NCBI GenBank assembly: GCA_002415855.1
Contig: DIAS01000081.1
Coordinates: forward strand, 9,742 to 27,411
Reading direction: 5' to 3'
DNA: 17,670 nt
Origin: Bacteroidales bacterium UBA5072
GTDB taxonomy: Bacteria > Bacteroidota > Bacteroidia > Bacteroidales > UBA10428
Below are positions 1-8,271 of this stretch, one piece after another; the stretch's first letter is position 1; the number at the start of each line of letters is the position of its first letter. Position numbers and translations under genes: made by a program. The notes under the pieces are model-generated. The model had not been told where the DNA came from and ran no database searches. It was given only the letters and a program-made list of their open reading frames with translations.

Positions 1-1779
1 AACCAGGCACAGAACTGGAATGGCATGTGTGCCGACTGTCACTCCACAAACCTGAGGAAAAACTTTGACCCTGCAACAAATACTTTCAAGACCACCTGGT
101 CGGAAATAGACGTAAGTTGTGAGGCCTGTCACGGACCGGCCTCCGGACATATTGAATGGGCAAATCTTCCGGAAGGTTCCAGACCTGCTGACGTGAATAC
201 GGGCCTTGTGGTAAGAACCAGGGAACTCGATAACCGCGAACTGCTGAATGTATGTGCACGATGCCATACCCGGCGGTCCATCATGGGTGATTATACGGAT
301 GACAATGAAGACATGCTGAATTACATGATCCCGCAGTTGATCACGCAGCCCTTTTATCATGCCGACGGACAGATACTCGATGAAGACTATGAGTATGGAT
401 CTTTCACGCAAAGCAAAATGTATGAAAAGGCTATCAAATGCAGTGATTGTCATGATGTGCATTCTGTGAGAACCCTGAAAGAGGACAACCAGTTATGTCT
501 CAAATGCCACCGGCCTGATATATATGATACACCGAGCCATCATTTTCATAAAATGGAAAATGAAAACGCAGCAGTTCACCTGATTAACAAAGGAAAACCC
601 GAATACAAACAGGGAACTGGCGCCCAGTGTGTAAACTGCCACATGGTGGGCCGGTTTTATATGGGGAATGATTATCGCAGGGATCACAGCTTCAGGATCC
701 CGCGACCTGATTTGACGTTGGGCATTGGCACTCCCAACGCCTGCAATGATTGTCATTCGGATAAAACGGCTTCCTGGTCTCAAAACTATATTGAAAAATG
801 GTATGGGACAAAGAAACGCCCGCATTATGGTGAAACCTTTGCCTCGGCAAACCAGGGAGATCCGGGAGCTGTTTCCAATTTGGTCATGTATGCCGGAAAT
901 GAATTGGTACCCTTGATGGTACGGGCTACATCGGTAAGCTTACTGGGCAATTATAATGATAGTATAAGCAATAAGGCTGTTGAAAAGGCTCTTAGTGACC
1001 CGGCCTCTCTTGTGCGTCATTCTGCTGTCACGAGCTATCACCCCGTTGATGCCGGATCATTTGAAAAAATGATGCTTCCCCTCCTGAACGATCCGGTCAG
1101 GGGGATACGTACCGAAGCAGCCATCCGGCTATCACAGGTCCCTGAAAACATGTTGAGCGCCCCGGCCAGAAAGGCGATGAAAGCTGCCCTCAAAGAATAT
1201 GAGGAGATTAACCTTTACGTTTCTGATTTTGCAGGCGGGAAATACAACCTGGGGATCATGTACGCCAATGCGGGTGATCTTGACAAGGCCGCAAGATCAT
1301 ACGAGGAGGCTCTGGAAATTGACGGGTTGTTCAACAGGGCGAAGGTAAACCTGGCAACGGTGTATAACCAGCAAGGTAAAAATAAGGAAGCTGAAAAACT
1401 GCTGCGCGAGGTATTGGTTGAAAATCCGGAGATTGAAGACATTAACTATTCGCTGGCCTTGTTGCTGGCTGAAATGGGAAAGATTGAAGAAAGCAGGAAA
1501 TACTTCCTGAAAGCAGTGGCTCTGATGCCCGAAAACCCGAGGATACTTTACAATCTGGCCTTGCTTGAAAACACGCAGGGCAATTACAGGGAGGCTGAGA
1601 AATATATTCTGAACGCCCTGAATAGGGAACCTGGCAATTATGACTTTTTGTTGGCTGCCACCACATTTTATCTGGAACGTGGACAAGCTGCCAAAGCTGC
1701 TGTTTATGCGAAGCAAATCATGGAAAAATATCCCGATAATCCGGTTGGCAAGCAACTGCTGGATGCAGCATCGAAGTGA
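1..1779 (+). CDS. Multihaem cytochrome c with C-terminal TPR repeats (5' partial)
   Basis: The reading frame is open from base 1, so the gene starts before the window; the first in-window ATG at 25 is internal because it directly precedes a haem motif. Seven CxxCH haem-attachment motifs are visible, with their first Cys codons at 28, 118, 253, 439, 496, 628 and 742. Haem c is attached after Sec export, so the protein should be periplasmic or surface-exposed; the signal peptide would lie in the missing part. After the haem region come about 100 residues of HEAT-like helical pairs (roughly 870-1180) and then about five TPR repeats up to the stop (roughly 1220-1770). The likely role is electron transfer, with the TPR tail binding a partner; donor and acceptor cannot be read from the sequence. 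The haem region resembles cytochrome c554/doubled-CxxCH proteins. The multihaem assignment is firm; the specific function is unknown. Confidence 0.9.
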   Translation, partial: NQAQNWNGMCADCHSTNLRKNFDPATNTFKTTWSEIDVSCEACHGPASGHIEWANLPEGSRPADVNTGLVVRTRELDNRELLNVCARCHTRRSIMGDYTDDNEDMLNYMIPQLITQPFYHADGQILDEDYEYGSFTQSKMYEKAIKCSDCHDVHSVRTLKEDNQLCLKCHRPDIYDTPSHHFHKMENENAAVHLINKGKPEYKQGTGAQCVNCHMVGRFYMGNDYRRDHSFRIPRPDLTLGIGTPNACNDCHSDKTASWSQNYIEKWYGTKKRPHYGETFASANQGDPGAVSNLVMYAGNELVPLMVRATSVSLLGNYNDSISNKAVEKALSDPASLVRHSAVTSYHPVDAGSFEKMMLPLLNDPVRGIRTEAAIRLSQVPENMLSAPARKAMKAALKEYEEINLYVSDFAGGKYNLGIMYANAGDLDKAARSYEEALEIDGLFNRAKVNLATVYNQQGKNKEAEKLLREVLVENPEIEDINYSLALLLAEMGKIEESRKYFLKAVALMPENPRILYNLALLENTQGNYREAEKYILNALNREPGNYDFLLAATTFYLERGQAAKAAVYAKQIMEKYPDNPVGKQLLDAASK

Positions 1780-1796
1780 TCGGCAGGCATTGTGAG

Positions 1797-1833
1797 TGTC
1801 CGTTTACGAACAGTCCCTGTACAGAACCGGACA
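1797..1833 (+). promoter_or_regulatory. Paired palindromic activator sites (putative sigma-54 enhancer)
   Basis: Two 16-bp imperfect palindromes lie in tandem: TGTCCGTTTACGAACA (1797-1812) and TGTACAGAACCGGACA (1818-1833). They are separated by 5 bp, so their centres are 21 bp (two helical turns) apart and both would face the same side of the DNA. The half-site is roughly TGTCCG. They lie 86 and 107 bp upstream of the -12 G of the sigma-54-like promoter at 1899-1914, a normal distance for a bacterial enhancer-binding protein. A related pair occurs upstream of the secreted repeat protein (8272-8308). The binding protein is not encoded in this window. The site is inferred from symmetry and spacing only. 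Confidence 0.55.
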
Positions 1834-1898
1834 AAACCGGAAATCAATATTCAGTTAATTTGGCTGTATCTATCTAATTTATATTTCCTTACATCACA

Positions 1899-1914
1899 TG
1901 GCATGAATGTTGAG
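1899..1914 (+). promoter_or_regulatory. Putative sigma-54 (-24/-12) promoter for the permease
   Basis: The sequence TGGCATGAATGTTGAG follows the sigma-54 pattern TGGCACG-N4-TTGC with the correct spacing between the GG and G(C) elements. The mismatches are T for C at the sixth base and A for C in the -12 element. A start of transcription near 1924 would leave a leader of about 30 bases before the ATG at 1954. No TAnnTTTG box of the primary Bacteroidota sigma factor is seen in this gap. The match alone is moderate; the paired upstream sites strengthen it. Confidence 0.5.
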
Positions 1915-1953
1915 CCATAACCCGCGACTAGTCGTCTCAAAAGTATCATTTGC

Positions 1954-4377
1954 ATGTTCGGCAGTTTTTTCAAAGTTGCGATCAGGGTATTTATCAGGGA
2001 CCGTGTACTCACGCTGATCAATATCTTTGGGTTGGCTATTGGCCTTGCCTTTAGCCTTATTATTTTTTTATATGCCCACAATGAGATCAGTTACGACCGC
2101 TTTCATAAAAATGCCGACCGGATTTACAGGATTGGTGTCCGGGGCAAAATAGCCGACAATGTTTTCAACCACGCCGTGACCCCGGCTCCTTTGGCCGGAA
2201 CTGTTGTACGAGAGATCCCTGAAATCGATAACGCAGTCCGCATTGGACATTTCGGCGCCTGGCTGGTTCGTTACGGGAGTGCCAAATATAACGAAGACAA
2301 CATCATTTTTGCTGATTCCAACTTTTTTCAATTCTTTACATTTCCACTGCTGAAAGGTTCTCCTGAGGAGGTACTCCGCAAGCCGTATTCAATCGTATTG
2401 AGCAGGCAGGCCGTTTTGCGGTATTTCGGTGATGAGGACCCAATCGGTAAGCAATTGCGGATTGAAAATGACTCCACTTATTACGAAGTAACCGGAATCA
2501 TGGAAGATGTACCGGAAAATTCACACATGCATTTTGACATGGTAGGGGCGCTCAAGACCTACGATAAAAGACTGAATTACCAGTGGGTGGCCAGTTTTCT
2601 TTATACCTACATCCTTGTCAGGGAGGATGCACCGGTGGAAAAAATTCATCCGCAGCTCGAAAATATCGTCAGGAATTATGTACTGCCAAGTTACCAGAAA
2701 ATGCTGGGCCTAAAAGCTGCAGAAACTGATTCCGGCAAGGATTATTACGCCTTTGTCCTGCAACCCCTGACCGACATTCACCTGAAATCAGATTTTACTG
2801 CTGAATTTGAGCCGGTGGGTAAGATCCTGTATATATACCTTTTTGCGGCCCTGGCCGTCATCATCCTCATTCTGTCGTGCCTCAACTTCATCAGCCTGGT
2901 CACTGCACATTCTATCTTTCGTGCCAAGGAAGTCGGTATCCGCAAGATTGCCGGATCAGACAAGTCAATCCTGGTACGTCAGTTCTTGCTGGAATCCTCC
3001 TTAATGGCCTTCTTTGCCATGGCCATTGCGCTCTTTTTCACGGAACTTGTTCTGCCCGCTTTCAGCAGGTATCTGGGTTTGCACCTGAGCCTGGATCAGT
3101 TGCTGAACACATCGGGGCTCTTACTCATGCTGGGGCTGATCCTCATCATCGGTTTATTATCCGGACTATACCCCGCCTGGCGGCTTTCAGGAATCGATCC
3201 GGCAATTGTCATGCGCGACAATGCCCAGGGCAGACTTCGCAAAAGCTTTATCCGGAACAGTCTGGTATTATTTCAGCTGTTCATCGCAGTTGGCGTTGTT
3301 GTTATGACACTTGTAATTTTCAGTCAGTTCCGTTACCTGATCAGCAAGGATCGCGGCTATGATACCCAAAACCTTTTGGTTATCAGACGGTCTGACGGAC
3401 TGGCCAGCAAACTGGAAGCATTCAAAGAACAGATCAGCAATTACCCCGGAATAATTGCAGTAACCAATTCCACCAGCATACCTGGCGGCAACTTCGGGCG
3501 GAATCCCTATTATCTCGAAGGGACACCCGTTACCAGGAATTTCTCGATCCCTAATCTCCTGGTAAGTTTTGGATTCGATTCCACCTTCCGATTTACGATT
3601 GCCGAAGGCAGATTCTTTAACCGGTCAGTTCATGCAGATTCCGCGGCCTGTGTCATTAACGAAACAGCTGTTAAACTGATGGGAATCAAAGATCCGATCG
3701 GTAAAACCATTATCCAGCTTACCGGAAAGCCCTTAAAAAGATCTGAATTCCACATCATTGGTGTTGTTAAGGATTTTCATTTTGAAACGCTCGATAATCC
3801 CATCCGCCCACTGATCATTATGCTGATGCCTGGTAACCTCGAAGGTTACCTGACGGTAAGGCTGACAGGTGAAAACCAGGAAAAAACGCTTGATTATCTG
3901 AGAACGGTATGGGAAAGTTATACAACCGCCTATCCCTTTGTTCATTACTTTATCGACGAGGACAGACGATCCAAGTATTTACCGGTACAGGAAACCGGCA
4001 GGGTATTTATACTGCTTTCTCTCATTGCAGTCCTGATCTCGAGCATGGGTTTATTTGCGCTTGTTTCGCACAATTATTTCCGGCGAAAACGTGATATTGG
4101 TCTGCAAAAAGCCATGGGTGCAAGCAGCCGGGGAATAATCCTTCAAAAGATATCGGAGGTCATCCGGATGATCCTCATTTCATCTGTTGCCGCATGGATC
4201 GGCGCATGCCTCCTCCTGAATTCATGGCTGAAGGACTATGCTTTTCATGTACGGTTGAATTTCCTTTACTTTCTGCTGGCCACTGCAATCATTCTCACAG
4301 TTTCCCTGGGAACGGTCTATTATCACATCTGGCTATCTTCGCGCACCAATCCCGGTGAGGTTCTGAAATATGAATGA
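1954..4377 (+). CDS. FtsX/MacB-type ABC transporter permease
   Basis: This 807-residue inner-membrane protein has the duplicated layout of the large Bacteroidota FtsX-family permeases: an N-terminal transmembrane helix (about residues 18-42), a periplasmic MacB-like core domain, three helices (about 288-405), a fifth helix near 430-450, a second periplasmic domain, and three C-terminal helices (about 675-790). The motif RAKEVGIRKIAGSDKSILVRQFL, split across residues 325-347, and its C-terminal counterpart RRKRDIGLQKAMGA are the cytoplasmic coupling segments that contact the ATPase. Family members work in mechanotransmission-type export or envelope stress responses rather than classical import; the substrate is unknown. 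No ATP-binding subunit or membrane-fusion protein is adjacent, so the partner must be encoded elsewhere. The start ATG fits about 30 bases downstream of the predicted sigma-54 transcription start. The gene ends exactly where modD ends on the other strand. Confidence 0.9.
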   Translation: MFGSFFKVAIRVFIRDRVLTLINIFGLAIGLAFSLIIFLYAHNEISYDRFHKNADRIYRIGVRGKIADNVFNHAVTPAPLAGTVVREIPEIDNAVRIGHFGAWLVRYGSAKYNEDNIIFADSNFFQFFTFPLLKGSPEEVLRKPYSIVLSRQAVLRYFGDEDPIGKQLRIENDSTYYEVTGIMEDVPENSHMHFDMVGALKTYDKRLNYQWVASFLYTYILVREDAPVEKIHPQLENIVRNYVLPSYQKMLGLKAAETDSGKDYYAFVLQPLTDIHLKSDFTAEFEPVGKILYIYLFAALAVIILILSCLNFISLVTAHSIFRAKEVGIRKIAGSDKSILVRQFLLESSLMAFFAMAIALFFTELVLPAFSRYLGLHLSLDQLLNTSGLLLMLGLILIIGLLSGLYPAWRLSGIDPAIVMRDNAQGRLRKSFIRNSLVLFQLFIAVGVVVMTLVIFSQFRYLISKDRGYDTQNLLVIRRSDGLASKLEAFKEQISNYPGIIAVTNSTSIPGGNFGRNPYYLEGTPVTRNFSIPNLLVSFGFDSTFRFTIAEGRFFNRSVHADSAACVINETAVKLMGIKDPIGKTIIQLTGKPLKRSEFHIIGVVKDFHFETLDNPIRPLIIMLMPGNLEGYLTVRLTGENQEKTLDYLRTVWESYTTAYPFVHYFIDEDRRSKYLPVQETGRVFILLSLIAVLISSMGLFALVSHNYFRRKRDIGLQKAMGASSRGIILQKISEVIRMILISSVAAWIGACLLLNSWLKDYAFHVRLNFLYFLLATAIILTVSLGTVYYHIWLSSRTNPGEVLKYE

Positions 4378-5235
4378 TCAGTAAAGGTCAAAGATCGGCT
4401 GAATAGTAACACCCATATCCGCCGGTTCACCATAATATGGCCATGTAGTTACTAGGATATCTGCACCGGATAAAGCGAAATCCTGCACATTATTCAGAAC
4501 GATATCCCCGGCAGCTGCCAGCAAGGTTTTGGGATTTGTCTTGCTGATCTCCTTCCTGAGATGCTTTATATCTGCCGGCGAGAATTTATCAAGCTGTATT
4601 ACATCAATGCCCGTGGCAGCAACCTTCAGGGCATCTTCCGGTGAATTCACTTCAACGGTGATCCGCTTACCGCCTGTATGAATGCGCTGTTCCCTGATCC
4701 TTTTCTCAAGATGATCCAGGCCTCCCAGGAAGTTATAATGATTCCTGTAAATCAGTACTGATTCCGAAAGTCCAAACCTGTGAATAGTTGCTCCCCCAGC
4801 TTTAACTGCCTTTATGGCGATTTTCCGGGTATAGGGAATGATTTTCCGGGTGGTGGCCAAAACGATATCAGGATTTGCATGGCGTGCCTTTTCGACAAGC
4901 AGGCGTGTACGTGTGGCAATGCCTGATGCATAGCGGAGAAGGTTCTCAATAGTGCGGGAAATGGCAAAAAGGTTACCCGATAATCCCTCCCCTTCCATGA
5001 ACTTGACACCCTTCTCGAGATATTCACCACTCGGTGTAAATAATGTCGGCTGAATATCGGTCTTTCTGAAGATCTTCATGACCTCCTCGGTGCAGCAAAC
5101 TACGGCTGATTCACGTGTGGAGATCTGGATTTTGGCTGGCTTGTTTTCCAGGCGTAGGAGTGATGTTGTCAAATCAAAAAACGGGACATCCTCGGTCATC
5201 AGTTGATCGATTTCCTGATCGGTGAAGTATAACAT
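4378..5235 (-). CDS. modD: ModD-like (NadC-family) pyrophosphorylase
   Basis: The 285-residue product has the fold pattern of quinolinate phosphoribosyltransferase (NadC) but the sequence signatures of its paralogue ModD. These are an N-terminal ED-VPFFDLTT segment (residues 15-24), ATTRK-IPYTRK (127-138) and the ModD-type HRFGLSESVLIYRNH (152-166), where NadC normally has HRxGLxDxVLIKxNH. The C-terminal half is the beta/alpha barrel part, including VEVNSPEDALKVAATGIDVIQLDKFSP. ModD is associated with molybdenum transport loci in other bacteria; its exact reaction is poorly defined. Here no mod transporter genes are nearby. It is preceded by an acetyltransferase gene 18 bp upstream, probably cotranscribed. 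Its stop codon abuts the stop of the convergent permease gene with no bases between. NadC is the alternative, but the missing second NadC Lys in the LIKxNH segment argues against it. Confidence 0.8.
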   Translation of the reverse strand: MLYFTDQEIDQLMTEDVPFFDLTTSLLRLENKPAKIQISTRESAVVCCTEEVMKIFRKTDIQPTLFTPSGEYLEKGVKFMEGEGLSGNLFAISRTIENLLRYASGIATRTRLLVEKARHANPDIVLATTRKIIPYTRKIAIKAVKAGGATIHRFGLSESVLIYRNHYNFLGGLDHLEKRIREQRIHTGGKRITVEVNSPEDALKVAATGIDVIQLDKFSPADIKHLRKEISKTNPKTLLAAAGDIVLNNVQDFALSGADILVTTWPYYGEPADMGVTIQPIFDLY

Positions 5236-5253
5236 AAGCAGGCAATTTAATGG

Positions 5254-5733
5254 TTACAGATATTTGGCCCAGTAGTATTGTCGCGGCTCAGCATCAAAAA
5301 AACCCAGACTGTTGTATAGGTGTTTGGCATTGTGATTGTCGTCACGTACCTCCAGGGTAACCTTGGAACAGCCTATTTCCGTTGCCTTCTCGATGACTTT
5401 TTCAAGCAGCCGGCGACCGACACCGCAATTGCGCCACGACCCGGTAACTATTACATCATGAACATTGATGTAAGGTTTTACCGTGAAGGTTGCAAAATTG
5501 ATAAAACAGTTCGCAAGACCGGCAAATTGATTTCCTGCACGGGCCAGTAATACCAGTTTCGAAGGATGGTTCTTTAATCCTTCCACCAGCTTTGCTTTCT
5601 GATCTTCGGTGTAAGGTATTCCATCACCCATCTTATCACAGATGTATTCATTCATCAGGTTCACCAGTGCTTCACAGTGATCCTGGTTGGAGAAATCACA
5701 GGGTATAATTTCCAGGGTGTCGTTTGTCTTCAT
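5254..5733 (-). CDS. GNAT-family N-acetyltransferase
   Basis: This 159-residue single-domain protein is a typical GNAT acetyltransferase, which transfers acetyl from acetyl-CoA to an amine. The acetyl-CoA pyrophosphate-binding motif A is clear: VIVTGSWRNCGVGRRLLEKVIEKATE, split here as residues 94-106 and 107-119, with R101-x-x-G104-x-G106 as the Q/RxxGxG/A signature. It is followed by VTLEVRDDNHNAKHLYNSLGF (125-145), the usual beta5-alpha4 segment with Asn and Tyr. The substrate cannot be predicted. The gene lies 18 bp upstream of modD on the same strand, suggesting a two-gene operon, and is divergent from lepA with a 96-bp shared upstream region. The start ATG at 5733 gives a full-length domain. 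Confidence 0.88.
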   Translation of the reverse strand: MKTNDTLEIIPCDFSNQDHCEALVNLMNEYICDKMGDGIPYTEDQKAKLVEGLKNHPSKLVLLARAGNQFAGLANCFINFATFTVKPYINVHDVIVTGSWRNCGVGRRLLEKVIEKATEIGCSKVTLEVRDDNHNAKHLYNSLGFFDAEPRQYYWAKYL

Positions 5734-5793
5734 GATCTTCTAATCATTTCCCTCCGAAAATATTAAAAATATGTGAATTTACCCCCAAATAAA

Positions 5794-5801
5794 TATCTTT
5801 G
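5794..5801 (+). promoter_or_regulatory. Bacteroidota-type -7 box upstream of lepA
   Basis: TATCTTTG is a perfect match to the TAnnTTTG -7 element of the primary Bacteroidota sigma factor. It lies 28 bases upstream of the lepA ATG. The -33 TTTG element is weak: TATG at 5770-5773 sits at the expected 20-base spacing. The same eight bases occur upstream of tatD. Confidence 0.6.
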
Positions 5802-5829
5802 TCACCGTTATAAAAACACAGGACTGTAA

Positions 5830-7617
5830 ATGGACAGGATACGGAATTTTTGCATCATTGCTCATATTGACCACGGAAAGAGTACCCTGGCTGACCGGCT
5901 AATTCAGATTACCCATACCCTCGCTGACAGGGATTTTCAGGACCAGGTACTCGACAATATGGACCTGGAAAGGGAAAGGGGTATCACCATCAAGAGCCAC
6001 GCCATACAGATGGAGTATGAATTTGAGGGCAACAACTATATCCTGAATCTGATTGATACGCCGGGGCATGTAGATTTTTCCTATGAAGTATCAAGGGCCA
6101 TAGCAGCCTGTGAGGGTGCTCTCCTGGTAGTCGACGCCACACAGGGCATACAGGCACAGACCATTTCGAACCTTTACCAGGCAGTGGACCACGGGTTGGA
6201 GATCATTCCAGTGCTTAACAAAATGGATATGCCCAGCGCCATGCCCGAGGAGGTAAAGGATCAGATCGTGGACCTGATTGGGTGCAGACGTGAGGAAATC
6301 ATCGAGGTAAGTGCCAAGACCGGGATGGGTGTTGAGCAGATCATCGAGCGAATAATACGGCAAATTCCCCGGCCCAAAGGTGATCCTGAGGCTCCGTTGC
6401 AGGCGCTTATCTTTGACTCCGTCTTCAATTCATTCCGGGGGATATTCGCCTATTTCAAGATCATGAATGGAACCATAAAAACCGGTGATCATGTGAAATT
6501 CGTGAATATGGGTAAAGATTACGACGCTGATGAGATTGGGGTACTGAAATTAAAATTTGAGGCACGGCCTTCCCTGAGCGCCGGTAATGTGGGTTATATC
6601 ATATCCGGTATCAAGTCAGCGCGCGAGGTAAAGGTGGGTGATACCATCACGCACTATGACAGACCCTGTGACAAAGCCATCGAGGGCTTTGTGGAAGTGA
6701 AACCAATGGTTTTTGCCGGAATATACCCGATCGATGCGGATGATTATGAAGAATTACGGGCGTCACTGGAAAAACTTCAGCTCAATGACGCTTCATTGTC
6801 CTTTGTCCCCGAATCCTCTGCAGCCCTTGGTTTTGGATTCCGGTGTGGATTCCTGGGACTGTTGCACATGGAGATTGTACAGGAACGGCTCGACCGGGAA
6901 TTCGATATGGATGTGATCAATACGGTACCAAATGTGTCCTATCGTGTTACAACCGGTAAAGGCGACTGCTTCGATGTGCACAATCCTTCGGGATTACCCG
7001 ATCCGACCTATATTGACTTTATTGAAGAACCTTACATTGATGCGGAGATCATCTGCCAGTCCGATTTTGTGGGACCGGTCATGAAACTTTGCATCGACAA
7101 ACGAGGCGTTCTGAAGAACCAGGTGTATCTGACCACCAATCGCATCGAACTTTCTTTTGAAATGCCGCTCGCAGAAATAGTCTTTGATTTCTATGACAAA
7201 CTGAAGAGTATCTCCAAAGGATATGCTTCGTTCGATTATCATTATACGGATTACAAACCTGCCAATCTCGTCAGGCTCGATATTCTGCTGAACGGAGACC
7301 TTGTTGACGCGCTGTCATCCCTGATTCATCGTGATAATGCCTATGCTTTCGGGCGAAGGATCTGTGAAAAACTTAAGGAGCTGATTCCGCGACAGCAGTT
7401 CGAAATTGCCATTCAGGCTGCCATTGGGGCCAAGATTATTGCCCGTGAAACTGTCAAAGCCGTGCGCAAGGATGTTACCGCCAAATGTTACGGTGGTGAT
7501 ATAACGCGGAAGAGAAAGCTTTTGGAGAAACAAAAGAAAGGAAAAAAACGGATGCGCCAGATCGGGAATGTGGAAGTGCCTCAATCAGCCTTTCTGGCTG
7601 TGCTCAAGCTCGATTGA
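5830..7617 (+). CDS. lepA: Elongation factor 4 (LepA), back-translocating GTPase
   Basis: The 595-residue product is full length for LepA (about 600). GTPase motifs are all present: AHIDHGKST (11-19, P-loop), RERGITIK (48-55, switch I), DTPGH (76-80), NKMD (130-133) and SAKTG (161-165). These are followed by domain II, domains III and V, and the LepA-specific C-terminal domain ending in KRKLLEKQKKGKKRMRQIGNVEVPQSAF. EF4 binds the ribosome and is thought to act on stalled or mistranslocated complexes; it is cytosolic or membrane-associated. It begins with ATG at 5830 behind an A-rich leader without a Shine-Dalgarno sequence, as usual in this phylum. It is monocistronic: the next gene converges on it, with only 7 bases between the two stop codons. 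Confidence 0.98.
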   Translation: MDRIRNFCIIAHIDHGKSTLADRLIQITHTLADRDFQDQVLDNMDLERERGITIKSHAIQMEYEFEGNNYILNLIDTPGHVDFSYEVSRAIAACEGALLVVDATQGIQAQTISNLYQAVDHGLEIIPVLNKMDMPSAMPEEVKDQIVDLIGCRREEIIEVSAKTGMGVEQIIERIIRQIPRPKGDPEAPLQALIFDSVFNSFRGIFAYFKIMNGTIKTGDHVKFVNMGKDYDADEIGVLKLKFEARPSLSAGNVGYIISGIKSAREVKVGDTITHYDRPCDKAIEGFVEVKPMVFAGIYPIDADDYEELRASLEKLQLNDASLSFVPESSAALGFGFRCGFLGLLHMEIVQERLDREFDMDVINTVPNVSYRVTTGKGDCFDVHNPSGLPDPTYIDFIEEPYIDAEIICQSDFVGPVMKLCIDKRGVLKNQVYLTTNRIELSFEMPLAEIVFDFYDKLKSISKGYASFDYHYTDYKPANLVRLDILLNGDLVDALSSLIHRDNAYAFGRRICEKLKELIPRQQFEIAIQAAIGAKIIARETVKAVRKDVTAKCYGGDITRKRKLLEKQKKGKKRMRQIGNVEVPQSAFLAVLKLD

Positions 7618-7624
7618 GAAATTG

Positions 7625-8149
7625 TTACCTGGCTGATATTAATCCTACTGCAATTGCACTAACCGGTAAGGTGTAATTCGGGACGCTGACATACTCAAGC
7701 TTACCTTCAGCTAACTCATATTCAACCGCCATGGGGGCAACAAATTTCATGGACTGCTCAATTGCCAGATTCATGTTCTCAAGTCTTTCAGCTGCGACGG
7801 CCAGATCATAAGCTTCGGCCTCTTCATTAGCCATGGAAGGCTGGTAACACAATGATGCTTCAACTGACTGGTTCAGATCTTCAAGCCTCTCTTCTGCAGC
7901 CTGCAATTCATAGGCTGCTATATCTTCGGCTACTTCAGGAGCAGTGAATTTAACTGCATTTTCAACGGCATTGTTGAGTGCTTCGAGCCTGTCAATAGCA
8001 GCCTGAGTCTCAAAATCGAATGCAGTACTGTTCGAAGCTGAGTCCTTGCCTTCACCTGCATGAGCAGGGATTTCGGCGGACATAAAAAAGACTGCCAGAG
8101 CAAGGAAGCTCATTTTTGCAGTTTGGCTTATGTTTACTTGTGTTTTCAT
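7625..8149 (-). CDS. Secreted protein with three 34-residue repeats, unknown function
   Basis: I do not recognise this family. The 174-residue product begins with a Sec signal peptide (charged start, hydrophobic stretch at about 12-23, likely cleavage after AHA at residues 29-31). The mature part holds three repeats with an exact period of 34 residues: the core RLE falls at 54-56, 88-90 and 122-124. The repeat pattern is (F/Y)-(D/E)-x-x-x-A-A-x-(D/E)-R-L-E-x-(L/M)-N-x-(A/S)-(V/I)-E-x-(A/S), followed in repeats 1 and 3 by KF-x-AP. A degenerate fourth start (YELAEGKLE) is at 144-152. Repeats are acidic and helical in character, giving a likely helical repeat or coiled-coil protein in the periplasm or on the surface. 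There is one Cys (101), in repeat 2. The tail (153-174) is hydrophobic. The upstream region carries a sigma-54-like promoter and paired sites resembling those of the permease at 1954. Confidence 0.85.
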   Translation of the reverse strand: MKTQVNISQTAKMSFLALAVFFMSAEIPAHAGEGKDSASNSTAFDFETQAAIDRLEALNNAVENAVKFTAPEVAEDIAAYELQAAEERLEDLNQSVEASLCYQPSMANEEAEAYDLAVAAERLENMNLAIEQSMKFVAPMAVEYELAEGKLEYVSVPNYTLPVSAIAVGLISAR

Positions 8150-8197
8150 GGTTGTTTATTTTATGTTGTTTATTGTTCAATGGTTTAAACAACAATG

Positions 8198-8214
8198 CAC
8201 ATGATTCGTGCCAA
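8198..8214 (-). promoter_or_regulatory. Putative sigma-54 (-24/-12) promoter for the repeat protein
   Basis: On the minus strand the sequence TTGGCACGAATCATGTG contains a perfect -24 element (YTGGCACGR). The -12 element is weak (ATGT where TTGC is expected) but the spacing is right. Transcription would start near 8188, giving a leader of about 39 bases before the ATG at 8149. Paired upstream sites at 8272-8308 lie 80 and 100 bp upstream of the -12 G. The call depends on the combination rather than on either element alone. Confidence 0.45.
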
Positions 8215-8271
8215 ACTACACAAGTGCCTGTTTATCTGTTTGTTAAATACTTTTTAGGATGTTTTAGTCCT

